NCBI GenBank assembly: GCA_022578965.1
Contig: MU400520.1
Span: 434,001 to 498,000 of the forward strand
Length of the DNA stretch: 64,000 nucleotides
Source of the DNA: Xylaria sp. FL1777
Lineage: Eukaryota > Ascomycota > Sordariomycetes > Xylariales > Xylariaceae
Reading direction: 5' to 3'
Positions within the stretch are counted from its first letter, which is position 1, and each line of letters starts with the position of its first letter. A model generated the notes under the pieces. It was not told the DNA's origin. It saw nothing but the letters and a program-made list of their open reading frames with translations, and did not search any database. Positions 48,551 to 59,711 of the stretch are shown in pieces. The translations under genes were made by a program, and so were the position numbers.

Positions 48551-48813
48551 TGCAGTATGCATGACGAAAGCGATTCTACTGTCCTCTGTTCCTAACGAAG
48601 CTGAACATACCTAGATGCCGGTTGATAATTACCAGCTCGCTCCCCACCCCTTGGTAACCCAATATATTAAGCTAAGCTTTTTGGATCGAATCATCGCTCA
48701 GTATCGGATAGGCGAGCCTAAGATGTTCTCGTGGGTTGGGTAAAAATGGGCCGGAACCACGGAGGTTACTGATCCGGATCTTGTTCTGGAACGGGAGCTT
48801 GCTCACGACTCTG

Positions 48814-48819
48814 GGCTAA
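48814..48819 (+). promoter_or_regulatory. possible Xyr1/XlnR site (GGCTAA)
   Basis: The GGCTAA hexamer used by the XlnR/Xyr1 activator of plant-polymer enzymes, about 410 bp upstream of the LPMO start. Suggestive only. Confidence 0.3.
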
Positions 48820-49148
48820 CGAGCACTCTTCACCACAGAACTAATGGGAAAGGTGGATAACTACACACTGAGCGCTAAAATCAATAGACACCATACCTTA
48901 CAAAATCTTTGTAGTAGTGTGTTCAATATTCTATCTGAACTGAACCTAAAGGATGACGCTACCTCAAATAGAAGGGTCTGGTCTCTCTAGTGACTGTGGT
49001 CTATAACGGAAGTACTGTACCGCAAGAGGTGAGAATGCCCCCTTTTCCCTGTAGTCATGTGATCCTACGCCAGCCAGCTCTATTGTTTACCTCCCAGCAA
49101 AACCAACTCATCGCAAATGTGTTTCATTCAGACTTTTCCTTTCCTTTC

Positions 49149-50411
49149 CTAGACCGGTGTTGGTCCCCTCCGAATATTAGGTGTGGTTTCCTCGTCTATC
49201 AGGATGCCGAATTGAGATGTCGCTAATCCGTAACTAGTCGCGACAGCTTCGCTACCATACACCCTCATCCCTTTCTCGTAGGCAGCTGTCACTCCGTCAT
49301 AAAACCCCCCTGATTCAGCTAGCAACTTGCCTAACAACGCAGAGTCCCGCATGCTAGTATTTGCCCCTATGCCTCCCGCTGGGGTCATCGAATGCGCTGC
49401 GTCGCCAATCACCGTCACTCTGCTATCGTTTGGCCATTCCGGGACGCCGGACGGGTTCGAACAGGTGATTTTCCAGAACGCAGCCTCATTCTCGTTCATC
49501 TCATCGAATAAGGATTTTAATCTCGGGACCCAGTTCTTAGTCAGTGATTTCGCAATCTTGGCTGCTGGAGCTCCGGTAATGGTGTAGTCGTCCGCGAGGA
49601 TGACGCCAGGCTGCGCGCCCATGGTCCAGCCAAATTCGACATTCGGGTCGTCCATATCTCCCGGCCGAACATTTGTAATTATAAACACTTTCCCATCGGG
49701 TCTGGTGTCGTCAACCGCACGCCACACACCCTCCCCAAGGTCCTTGAACGCCGTGGTGGGTGCTTGGCCGTGTATGCCTCTCGCGCCGGTATCGTAGACC
49801 TTGAGCTTACCACCGGAGACTTGGTCGGCGATCCTTGAGTAGATCCCGTCACCACCAACCAGCAGCTCCCCTTCCACCGACTTCGAGCCATCGGCGAAAA
49901 TGGCGCGGACTCCCGAGGCGGTGGACTTATACCCCGTGACGTGATGACCCCACTCGATAAATGGTTCACAGCCCGCCAGGAACTGTCTGCGCATCTCACC
50001 CCTTGAGATTCCTACTACCTTCCCATCGCGGGAAGTCAACGTCTCTCGGACGACCTTGGGCGCAGATGCCTCGGGGGTCCCCGCAGATGTTTTCTCTGCG
50101 CTCGGGGCGCTGGGCGATGCATCAGAGAGCGGTTCGCCCGTTACCGCATGGAGCGATGCGAATCCAGCACCGCCCGTCTTTCCGCAGGCGTCCCAGAACT
50201 TCTGGAATGCGTCGGGCCCGAGCACGCTCTCGATGGCATCCAAACCTTCATTAGAGAGCCGCAACCGGTAGCCTTGCGCGCGGAACGTGATAGAAGTGTC
50301 CCTCTCAAAGATGCGGAACGGGATCGAAGCTCGGAGGAGAGCTTGGGCGAGTAGGAGAGAGCTAACTCCAGCGCCGGAGATAAGAATCGGTTTCCGAGCT
50401 GTCGCCGCCAT
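49149..50411 (-). CDS. FAD-dependent monooxygenase (aromatic hydroxylase-like, group A)
   Basis: Single-exon 420-aa flavoprotein. The dinucleotide-binding motif is at residues 11-28 (LISGAGVSSLLLAQALLR), followed by IFERD, the acidic end of the second beta strand. The central motif GGDGIYSRIADQ is the DG region that contacts FAD and NADPH. The FAD ribityl motif is RVTVIGDAAHSMTPAGGIG, followed by NTSMRDSALLG. These are the three hallmarks of class A flavin monooxygenases that hydroxylate phenols such as salicylate or act on polyketide and terpenoid intermediates. A Ser/Pro/Ala-rich insertion at about 95-118 (SDASPSAPSAEKTSAGTPEA) is unusual and probably a surface loop. There is no signal peptide or C-terminal membrane helix, so it is cytosolic. 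No cluster partner such as a PKS or NRPS lies in the window; the substrate is unknown. Confidence 0.93.
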   Translation of the reverse strand: MAATARKPILISGAGVSSLLLAQALLRASIPFRIFERDTSITFRAQGYRLRLSNEGLDAIESVLGPDAFQKFWDACGKTGGAGFASLHAVTGEPLSDASPSAPSAEKTSAGTPEASAPKVVRETLTSRDGKVVGISRGEMRRQFLAGCEPFIEWGHHVTGYKSTASGVRAIFADGSKSVEGELLVGGDGIYSRIADQVSGGKLKVYDTGARGIHGQAPTTAFKDLGEGVWRAVDDTRPDGKVFIITNVRPGDMDDPNVEFGWTMGAQPGVILADDYTITGAPAAKIAKSLTKNWVPRLKSLFDEMNENEAAFWKITCSNPSGVPEWPNDSRVTVIGDAAHSMTPAGGIGANTSMRDSALLGKLLAESGGFYDGVTAAYEKGMRVYGSEAVATSYGLATSQFGILIDEETTPNIRRGPTPV

Positions 50412-51377
50412 GACGCTCGTTTGTGGTGTAAGAATTGTTTATGGACTGTGAGAGTGAAAAGCAGAAGACACGAATCGACAGATGATGCTATATGAAGCTG
50501 CTGGACAGAAGATGAGGATCTCTGTTTATTCGTCTTATCCCTGTTAATCCGTTGACGTTATATATCTAGGTAGATAGTTTTGCATGGCGATTCAGGTATG
50601 AAGCGATGCGCTATCTAAGTTCATGTAAGACAACAAAGCGGGGGTGGTTTGCGTGCTTTAGGGATTTGAAATCAAGGGAAGAAAATGACTAACGCAGATG
50701 CTCCTTCGCGAGCCGAAAGCTTAGCATTTGCATAGTCATCAGTGAGCGAAGGATTATACTATGTCGCTGACTGAGCCGAATAATCATTTCGGTCGAATTA
50801 CGCGGAATGATGCTTTTCAGTAGAACTCCAATAATCGTGGAGCGATTCCAACCTCAACATGTTATAAACAAAACAATATCATATGAGAAATCGTATTAGT
50901 AGAACTGGGGAATGAGAATGAAGGTTTCTGTACTCGCTATCTATTTAGCTGCTGAGCTTGCTAAGGACGCTGGAATTATAGTGCATTTAGTGATGGGTAC
51001 AACTGCAGCTAATAGTCCCAGTCTAAAGCGCAACGGCCAACAAGATCAATTGAGAAAAGAAAAGTAAATAGTCTATTTGTTAAGCCAGTCTAACTCCATA
51101 CCCACGCAAGAAGCCCTCGTGAATGAAACCCGGTAAATATTTTTGTATTATCTGGTTTTCTGGAGAGACAGAAAACGAGAGAAAAGAAACCGACATGCCC
51201 AACTCAGAGCACTAGACGTATTCCGAGCTGACAGTATCATATCTCTTGTCTGCACAGTTATCTATTAGTGTCATATACAATACAGAGAGTATAACGAATG
51301 AATACAAGAACCAAGACCTTTGTGAATGAGCGTGTACTTCGTTGATGCAGATTGATCTAACATTGTCAGCAACACGG
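50412..51377. other. intergenic, no gene seen
   Basis: Promoter of the monooxygenase and downstream DNA of the Hsp70-like gene. No additional features. Confidence 0.6.
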
Positions 51378-53655
51378 TCAAAGGCACAGAGTAGTTTTAC
51401 ACTGCTTACAGATGGCCTCGATCTCGAATTCGAGGCAGTAATACATTCTACCGTCTACACCGAGTCGCTGATCAAGTTGATCATCCGGTATAGACCTCTA
51501 GCGTAGAACTAGGTTAGCCACAGATCCTCAAGTTCAGCTTTCAATAACCCGCGAAGACGTGACATTGTGAAGTTCATACAAGGAACTTGGCAATTGGTCA
51601 TCTGTAATAAGGAGAGGATATGGGACGAACAGCGGAAGGTTTTAATACTCACCATATCGGCATTTAGGCGACACAACAGCTTAACACTGTCAGAACGTTC
51701 AATGGGAGCCGTCGACGATGTCTCATCAGCGTAGATGGTTAATGGGAACATTCGGGTTCGCCTAGTTCCAACCGGCCAGTCATAGAAGTAGGATTTTCGA
51801 AAGGGAAAGTCTTCAGAAACATCGTTTCCCTTTCTGATGAACCAAACCATAGCCTCAACCCTCCACATACCAAATAGGCCATCCCAGTATTCTATAGCAC
51901 TCAAGGTCAGTTATTGCCATATTGAGTGTGATATGTGAGAATCGCAAATGTATGGGGAGCGATTAAGATATTGTTTTTACTGGGAAATGAGCCCCGAGAC
52001 TCTGGAAGCTGCCAAAAGGGAGACATAATCACTTACTCTTGGAGGCCAACGATGCGTGTACAATGCTATTAAACGGAACCCCACTCTCGTACCCGTAGTG
52101 TTTCCGAGCTGTTCTTGATATCACCATTGGAATACTGTAGTTTTCTGGCCTTGCCTGGGACATTCCTTTCATGACTGCTCCTCGAGCGACCGCGAACCTC
52201 GTGTTTGGTGGCTGCAGTACTTCCACGCGTGCTTTAATAGACGTGTCGTCATTGATTGCACGTTGAAGGCGCTCTCGGAGATACGTGGACGCACCGAAGC
52301 CGCCGGTCAAAACGATGGATCGAACTGGTTTGTTACACATCTGAATTTGGTTTCTGACCAGCTGAATGATCCTCAGGATATAGCGCTCGAAGAACATGTG
52401 TATATCGGCAGCTTTTAGTAAGAATTGGCCGGTTTTTACAATACCAGCATGACTGTTGCGTGAGAGTCCTCCCACAGGAATGTTATAAGTCTGGTTCTCA
52501 AGCAAGCTAGCAAGAGAAAATGCCCGTTTGGTCGTGTTTTCGAATCTATCCAGGGCCGTATTCAGGGCTACCGTGTCCCAGGCAGGCTCATTCTGGAGTC
52601 TAGTAGTCAGGAATTCTTCAAATCGTAGGTTGACTAAAGACGAGCCACAAAGGTCACCAGTCCCTGCAGTAGCCTCGTTGACCTCTAGTACTGGGGAGAG
52701 CTCTGCAATAGTATAGGTGATCAAGTCTACAGTACCTCCGCCGGCGTCTACCACGACGAACGTATCCTCCTCTTTGAGAGAGCTCCTCTCAAGTTCTCGT
52801 AGAGCAGAAATAGCCGCTGCTTCGGGTTCCGAGAGCAAGGTGACAGTGACTGATTTATCCAAGTTTGGAATGCTTGTGAATGCCTGCAGCGTCCTTTGCT
52901 TTGACAAATCGGTGAAGATCGCAGGAACAGTCAAGACGACGTGGGCATTTTGCAAGTCGTCGCAAGAAAAATGTTCACATACGTATTGGAGCACGTGGTT
53001 CCAGAGACCCGTCATGTAATCTATTCAATAGTAAGTCGTTCCTCTCTACCACAGTCAAAACCAAATTTCCGTAAGGGTAATACTCTCTAGACACCTCAGA
53101 GGGGATATAAGAGACTCTTGCGTAGGCACTGACCTGTAATGATTTTGTCCACATTGGCAGGTACATTCAACTTGTCTATTGTATCCGCAGCCTTTTGAAA
53201 CATAGTCGGCTCAAGGGCCCTTGGAAACGTTAGAAATCTGAGTAGACTATATGGTATAGGACATACAGTTTGAACAATTTATAGACCTCGTGAGAAGCAT
53301 TGTGTGGAACTAGAGCCCCCCACTCAAATTCACCATTGGCAAGATACCGAAGCACGGTTGGCACTTCCTGAGAATTTACACTCTGAGTGTCGGTGGGGCA
53401 TTTCGGCCAGTCAGCGACTTGGAATAGTTCACTGGGATCTTTGCTGTCGGCGAAGACAACCTTGGAATATGTTGTCCCAAAACTGCAAATATATCATGTA
53501 AGCATTCTATGTGTGTCAATGAATAGGTTTACCTATTGGAAAATACTTGAAGTTGGATTCATATCAGGATAAAATGCCTCATACTCAAGACCTATGATAA
53601 CTGATGGTGTGCCAGGTGTAGGTCCCCGCAAGGCTTCTGTGTTCAAGTCAGCCAT
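51378..53655 (-). CDS. Divergent Hsp70-like (actin-fold ATPase) protein
   Basis: Six exons on the minus strand: 53655-53585, 53482-53267, 53219-53134, 53020-52037, 51891-51653 and 51497-51378, giving 571 aa. Splicing restores phosphate-1 motif IIGLDFGTTYSKVVFA. Phosphate-2 is TFVVVDAGGGTVDLITY and the adenosine motif is SIVLTGGFGASTYLRERL. It is therefore a complete actin-like ATPase domain. The C-terminal 150 residues (for example YWDGLFGMWRVEAMVWFIRK, and RMYYCLEFEIEAICK from the last exon) replace the substrate-binding domain of true Hsp70. This is the fungal-expanded, HSPA12-like group with no known clients. The last exon was chosen because it restores a family-typical C-terminus; its intron (155 nt) is the weakest part of the model. 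Introns here are longer than elsewhere (102, 47, 113, 145 and 155 nt). The gene is divergent from the 440-aa gene at 54269. Confidence 0.87.
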
Positions 53656-54268
53656 AACGAATGACTTCCCGGAAAAACTGAGTAGATAGTGAGAGTCGTC
53701 GAAAATGTATGTGAACTTAGGTAGAGTATGTGGTAAAGAACTAGTAACCATTAGAACTCTGGCATCCTCATCAGCATGATCTTATATATAAGATGACTTC
53801 CTTATACTGACTGGATGTGAAATTACTAGGCGCTGGTGGCATAATGTTTGAGACAGCGGCCTTTATCCACTTAACTGGCAGGCTTTACACGCGTGAAACA
53901 TGAGGAGACATTAATTCAAGCAGTAAGTCAAGACAGGCGTTTCGCGGATTCTAGATTAAGACTGACCTTCATCTCATAAAAGTTGGCATTGCATTTGAAA
54001 ATACGGCAGTTGCCTGAGACAAGTTTGAGCACTGACTTGTATATGCCTGTGAGGTTGAGGATTTTATCACGCTATATTATTCTATTCCAGATCTTTAGTA
54101 TACGGTATCTTTCCATCTGAAATCTCTCTGCGTTCAAGTAGCCGTTTTTTCCTCGAGAATAAATAACGCGCCCATCGCAGAAAACTAGATATTTTTTAAA
54201 CGTACCACCCGGTCATTAAAAGTTTACTAAATTCATACACATTTTGACCCCTATAATCCAGCATACGT
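53656..54268. promoter_or_regulatory. divergent promoter region Hsp70-like/440-aa gene
   Basis: 613 bp between opposite start codons, AT-rich. An upstream in-frame ATG (53751) could add 32 residues to the Hsp70-like protein, but that segment is not family-like. I cannot confirm a heat-shock element. Confidence 0.45.
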
Positions 54269-55646
54269 ATGATCTCGCTTCGAACGATGGGAAAAGCATG
54301 GAGAGGTATGAGAGGTATCGTACGTTGGATACCGGGCATCGGGATGAAACGGAAATATTCTGAAATTCACTGTTCTGTGGTCAACGGACAACCAAACGAC
54401 GAGACGAGTGATAATGACCAGCTGTCAGTATCTATCAAGAGACAGGCTACGAACGGGAGAGCGGCTTATGACGAGTTACTGAAGGAGCATGAAAATTTGA
54501 AGATAGAGCATGAACGGTTACAAAGCATAACACCGACACTACCGCGTGGCAGACTTATCCTAAAGCCTTACCGAACCAACTACACGCAAAGTGACGCTCA
54601 AAAGGTATGTATCGCGATATGCTTCACCTCCTAAGAATTAACCTAAATTGACTGGTCAGGGTTTCGAGGACCTTATGCGTAACATTATTGTTTGGGTGGA
54701 AGATTGGAGTGATAGATTCATCATTGAAGAGGACTTTACGGAGCACTGGTTGGATTCCCTCAAGCATTTTCCACAAGTTGTCAACCCATTTCGTCAATGG
54801 CTTCATCTCGATTCCAACCAAGACCTTCTATCCGCTGTTGGATATCCAGATAGTGACCAAGACATTGTTTCAGCATGTATTGTGCGGTTTGTTCAGCAAC
54901 GAATATTCCAAGCGCCATCCACCATTTCTCCGGACACAGCAAAGCTCTTGAAGGACATAGAGCAAACTATGCCACAATGCACTGCTCCGAAGCTAGGTGA
55001 GTCGGCATCAGCCATCATTACTGTAAACTTACTGATTATCCATGTCCTAGACTTGTGTGCTATACACACTTGGCGTGCACAAGCCTGTCACGCCCTCTTC
55101 TCGCATCCAGGATATTCTGAAGCCCGCCAAGCAAGCATTGATACTTTGACGGGAGAACTGGCGCAGATCTTGGATTTCATCTGCAAGCCTTCCAAGAGAC
55201 CTGAATTCATCCCCTCGATATCCTCAAAAATCATTCAACCAAGCTTCAGTCTCTCCGAAAATCTGCGAAAAAGTCATGAGGAATACTATTTTGAGACAGC
55301 CCCCTGGGTCAAGCCAGACGCTTTGATGAGTTCCGGGCTCCCGGATGGGCGACTCCAGGAACTTCTAGGCAACTTTTACTGCGTGAATTCTGCGAAAAGC
55401 AAGGCTATTTTGATAGCGGAAAAGCTGGATCCAAGACCCACTGCCGAGGAGCTTCAAAGGCAGCTTTACTTTATCTGTTCTATTCAGCCTGCCCTGAAGG
55501 TGAGAGAACTCCAGAGGAGTGGTGGCAAGGAATTGGTAACTATATCCAAGCAAAAGGTGTTGGTGGCGTGGGATCCCGATCGACTTCAGGGAGATCCTCG
55601 CATATTGAAAGAAGAGACATGGCTTTCTAGGGTGTGCTCTATCTAG
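54269..55646 (+). CDS. Hypothetical fungal protein, coiled coil plus helical domain
   Basis: Two exons (54269-54604, 54660-55646) give 440 aa. The intron has donor gtatgt and acceptor ggtcag, and both phases close. The N-terminus is short and basic (MGKAWRGMRGIVRW, then MKRKYSE). A charged coiled coil follows at about 65-90 (AYDELLKEHENLKIEHERLQ), then a region of about 330 residues, mostly helical (GFEDLMRNIIVWVEDWSDRF, LRKSHEEYYFETAPWVK). No signal peptide, transmembrane segment, metal-binding cluster or catalytic motif is visible. I do not recognise a named family. The composition is similar to uncharacterised fungal proteins that accompany STAND-type or Hsp70-like genes, but that is only an impression. 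Its divergent promoter with the Hsp70-like gene suggests they may be expressed together. The exon structure is firm. Confidence 0.75.
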
Positions 55647-56211
55647 AGGGAGTTTAGGACGGGGTCTTGATAATTCTGCAGATTGTATGGCAAGCATCTT
55701 GAAGTGTGTGGGTGATATGAGTAGAGTACCGAAGAATACGGAGAGGAGGGATGAGAATTTCGATAACTGAATAGATTTTTCTCTTGACTTGACTACGTTG
55801 AGACCCCTTTCACGTAAAATGACAATTGATTGTACCAGGCTGGTTCAATGTATACTTATCGAAGTGAAGCCACAGAAGAATGATGCCGAAAGTAATGGAG
55901 AGCTCCAGAACCCGCAAATGCAAGAATGTAATTTCCTGTAGTCACGAGAGATAGAAACCTCTTTTCTAATTTCCCAGTAATTAGCTTCCGTAGAAATTCT
56001 TTTACAGGACTGGTAGTTTCTGCCCATCTGCTAGTGAGAGTTGTGTGCTACTTAGGCAGATCTGAGTAGGCGCCGGTATTATAATACGCAACTAGTCCAA
56101 TGTGTGACGCCCATGAAGAATGAAACACACCAAGAGAGGATGAATATTATTGCATACGCTTTCCGATATTTAGTTGGACAGACCACATCGCAGCGCATAT
56201 CTCACCCTATA
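55647..56211. other. intergenic, no gene seen
   Basis: 3' flank of the 440-aa gene and promoter of the RBR gene. An in-frame ATG at 56104 would extend the RBR protein by 36 residues. Confidence 0.55.
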
Positions 56212-57291
56212 ATGTCTAACTCAGCTTTGTTGGCATGCACGTCTTGTTTGGAAGTCAAACCAATACGAGACTTCCCCGATGGAAAGTTAACTCCGCACTG
56301 TACACATCCTCCAACAATATGTCTAGAGTGCGTTGCGACATTTCTCGAGACACAATCCCTGAATGGGCTTATGGGTCGACTGAGCTGTCCTGAATGCTCT
56401 GAGCTCCTAACTTACGACCGAATTCAAGATCTTGCCAGAACAGAAATGTTCGAGAGGTGAGAACGCCGATGACCATTTTCCTTCCCGGGTTAGGACACTG
56501 ATACAATTACATCCCAACACAGATACAAAAAATATTCCATAGACCAGCTGATTACTAAGCTTAACAACTTTGTTTGGTGTCCCCTAGGGTGTGGGACAGG
56601 AATGGTCCAGAGTATAGGTGCACAGCATGAGATTACACTATGCCTTACTTGTAATCGCCAGTTCTGTTCTCGCCATCAAATGCCGTGGCATGTTGACTAC
56701 ACATGCGATGAGTACGACGAATTTCTCATCAACCCACGATTTCTCAGTCGGGCTCAGATAAATGCCTCCTCTCAAGAGAAGCATATATCGCAAGACGAAC
56801 GTCTAACTCAGCTTATTAAGGAGGCAGAAGACCTCTTTGCACAGAGCCTCATGAACGAGAAACAGGCTTCCGAGGCGCGACTTCAAGCTGAAATCGAGAG
56901 GAAAGAACGCGAGCGTCAGCTAGCTGAGGAGGCGCGACGGCGACGCGAGCAAGAAGAAGCCAGAAGATTGCTTGAACGCAAGAGAAGGGAGGAGGATCTT
57001 ACTAATGGGCGTTTCCGTACCCTAACGCGGCCGTGCCCTCAATGCCGTGTTCCAATCGAGAAAAATAGGGGATGGTAAATATGATTAGATCTCTTTTTCT
57101 TGCAGACTATGCACTAACCTATTTGATATTAGTGACCATATGCATTGTAAGTTACGGTTAAGTGAAATTTACTTCCCACGCGAATCCTTGCGTAATTTAC
57201 GGTGGTGTTTTATCATGGCTAATTTGATATTGCCTGGTACTCAGGCACGCAATGTGGACTAGACTATTACTGGTCTAAGTCTTCATGGTAA
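56212..57291 (+). CDS. RBR-type E3 ubiquitin ligase (RING1-IBR-RING2)
   Basis: Four exons: 56212-56456, 56523-57074, 57133-57146 (14 nt) and 57245-57291, giving 285 aa. RING1 begins LLACTSCLEVKPI, with later Cys/His pairs (HCTHPPTICLEC, LSCPECSELL). The IBR follows (VWCPLGCGTG, ITLCLTCNRQFCSRHQMPWH). A basic/acidic coiled coil of about 75 residues (for example ERERQLAEEARRRREQEEAR) separates it from RING2, TRPCPQCRVPIEKNRGCDHM. The Cys in RGCDHM sits where RBR ligases carry the catalytic cysteine that accepts ubiquitin before transfer to substrate. Its codon is split by the second intron. The protein stops soon after CGLDYYW, lacking the last zinc ligands of RING2, so it is short for the family. 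I took the second in-frame ATG as start because family members begin just before the first CxxC. Substrate unknown. Confidence 0.85.
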
Positions 57292-57618
57292 ATCGGGGAG
57301 ACGTGGGTTATTCGAGGAGAAAGATGTGTCGGAACTCATATGAGCCGCAGGTTAATGCCATTTCACTTTATTATATTCGTGCGTCTACTAGAATAAATGG
57401 TAATGCCTGTTGAGATTGAGGGGGTAGTTAGTTGTGGCAAAATTAGACTTCTTTCAATGTTGTCCTCCAACTCGTATCGCTCGGTTAATTCCATACTGCG
57501 TACTTAGACAAAAAGCTAAGTTGCATTCTAATAGTGTGACTATGGCAAACGCAGCTTTAGATTCCTTGTAAACCTGTAAAATTCCCGCACTGTTCGGTCA
57601 TCAAGTCACAAAGCTCCT
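57292..57618. other. convergent intergenic spacer
   Basis: 327 bp between the stops of the RBR ligase and the arylsulfatase. No feature seen. Confidence 0.6.
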
Positions 57619-59711
57619 TTAACCAAGCTGATTCGGCGTAAGTGCTTTTGCAGTCTTCAAGATCTCACTCAGCGTCACATGTCTCTGAGCAGCGGTGCCG
57701 AACGACCCCTGCGATACAACCCTCGCGCCCTTCGGCGACGAGCTGACGTAATTATCCGTCGGCTTGCGGTATGCCTCACCTAGCCCTACATTCGCCGGCC
57801 AGTAGGGGGTCTCGTTCGGACGATACTGGTACGGCATGCACCGCGCGAATGAGACCTCAGGTAAAGAGGCGAAGAAATCGTCGAACTTTGGCTCAAGCGC
57901 TTGCTCCAGACATGTTATCGTCAAATTCGTCTGCACGTCGACGGCGCGTCGGTCGGCCTCCGGCTGTAGAAGCGACCACGGGTTGCGACAGGTGTCTCCA
58001 GCGCAGGATTTCGCAGCGAGGAGCAGCCCGTTCAGGCGCGAGATGAGACGGCTCGTCGCCTCATCTTGGTCCGCGTTGAGCGCAAGATTCGTCAGCTCGC
58101 CCGGATCCGACGCCGTTTCATACAACTCCGCCTCGCCTGTGCACCATTTCGAGTATAGGTACGTTCCGCCGTCGGGGCGCACAATTCGTAGTGTCTTGTA
58201 GCTGTTATTGGGATGATCGATCACCCCCCAAGGAGTCTCCTCTTCGCCTCTGCCCCAGTACTCAACATTTATCACCTCATGCCCGCCTCCCTCTGCTGGG
58301 CATTGGTTCGGTTCCTCTTCCGGGTGTTTCCAATTTGCTAGCAGGCTGCGTCCGTCGAGGAACGGCGGGTACGCTGCATCTTTGGGGCTTAGACCAGCAA
58401 TGTCGAGGAACGTTGGTGCGAGATCGAGGTGAGCGCCTGGAAGCAAGGAAATTTTGTTTGCGGGGACGCCGGGTCCTCGCACAATGAACGGCACGTTCGA
58501 GGACTCCTTGAACTGGAGCGACTTGCCTGCTGACACGCGGTGATTTCCGATGTGCCACCCGTTATCGCTTGTATATATAATGTAGGTGTTTTCAATTAAT
58601 CCCTTCTCCTCAAGCTTGGCGATGACATCTTCAACGATGTCATCTACGCCGAGTAGAGACTGCGTTCGCGCGCGATAGAGTCCGTCCAACTTCGCTATAG
58701 TGGTATCGTTCATGAGCGGTAGACCTTTAATCCACGATGCCTTTTGTTGCTGGTAGGCGTCGTCCGGATTCCAGTTGACCGATCGTGGTGCCTTAAGGTT
58801 GGGAAACTCATTCGCGTAACGCACAGGAGGAACAGGCCACTTACCAGGCCCTAGCTCGACATGTGGTGTTGTTGGAGATATCCCAAGGAAGAAAGGTTTG
58901 TTTTGAGCGGCTAGGTTCTCAATGCGATCAAGGCTTATATTGATATCAGTATAATCTATTATCGTGCGTGAATTTCGTGTTTCAACTTACGCCATAGCAC
59001 TAATAATATCAGACTGATGGTATCCAGGATATGAAATCGGTGTCTCTCCGTTCAGCGAAAACACAGCGTTGTTATACTCATAGGTATAGTCATCTACCTG
59101 TGTAATATTGTTAGCAGGCCTGAATCTATCATACGGGATTGTGGCAATTTACAGCAGTTTGGATATGTGTCCAACCCGCTGGTGGTTGATTATAGTTTGC
59201 TGTATTATAGCCGTTCATTATCTTGCCGATGTCTGTAGGCTGGAGTTAGTATAAGGTGATAATAGGGAAGTATACTCATACACTCAGCGTTGTATCCTGC
59301 AGCTACCAGCCAGTGAGGCAGATAATCTTCGTTCTGTCCGGAAATCAACCATTTATCGTAGTTGCCCCTTATTCTCGGTGATCAGTTACTATCGAACTAT
59401 CTTGTTCTCATGACGACTCACCCAGGAGCACTAACTTCAGTAATGTTCGTGTTATGACCGGCCATTCCTCTCAGTAATGAGGCTCTACTGGGACAACATT
59501 TTGCAACCGTTACATAGTGGCGAGAGAACGTGGTGCCTTTCTCAGCTAACTCCCTCCTCACGACGGGTTGGTAGTTCAGGGAACCAAGATGAAGGTCCTG
59601 GTCATCCGTCATTACAAATACGATGTTTGGCCGCCGTACTTGGTCCCCAATGCCAAAGCATACGGGGACGAGGCTGCCGAGGATCAAAGTAACATATTTC
59701 ATCGTGACCAA
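57619..59711 (-). CDS. Secreted arylsulfatase (formylglycine-dependent sulfatase)
   Basis: Five exons on the minus strand: 59711-59422, 59367-59282, 59232-59153, 59097-58991 and 58933-57619, giving 625 aa. The third acceptor is cctacag. A signal peptide (MKYVTLILGSLVPVCFG, if the second ATG is used) precedes PNIVFVMTDDQD, the metal-binding Asp pair. CCPSRASLLRG is the sulfatase signature; its cysteine, in the C-x-P-S-R pattern, is the one converted to formylglycine by an FGE-type enzyme. Later marks are YTSDNGWHIGNHR (metal ligands and catalytic His) and the conserved Lys in ISPTTPHVELGPGKW. The enzyme hydrolyses sulfate esters, releasing sulfate from aryl or choline-type substrates or sulfated polysaccharides. 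In fungi this is usually a sulfur-starvation enzyme. It is divergent from the ATP-grasp gene across 0.6 kb. Substrate class is not resolvable. Confidence 0.95.

Larger units (their letters stand above)
48407..49148. other. LPMO promoter region
   Basis: 742 bp between the LPMO start and the stop of the convergent-side monooxygenase gene. It should carry the LPMO promoter. Candidate carbon-control sites are listed separately. Confidence 0.55.

Noticed and set aside
51509..51652. Continuing the Hsp70-like frame through an intron to end at 51509
   Set aside because: It gives a C-terminus unlike the family. Splicing to 51497 restores a GxDGRMYY-type ending, so the stretch is treated as intron.
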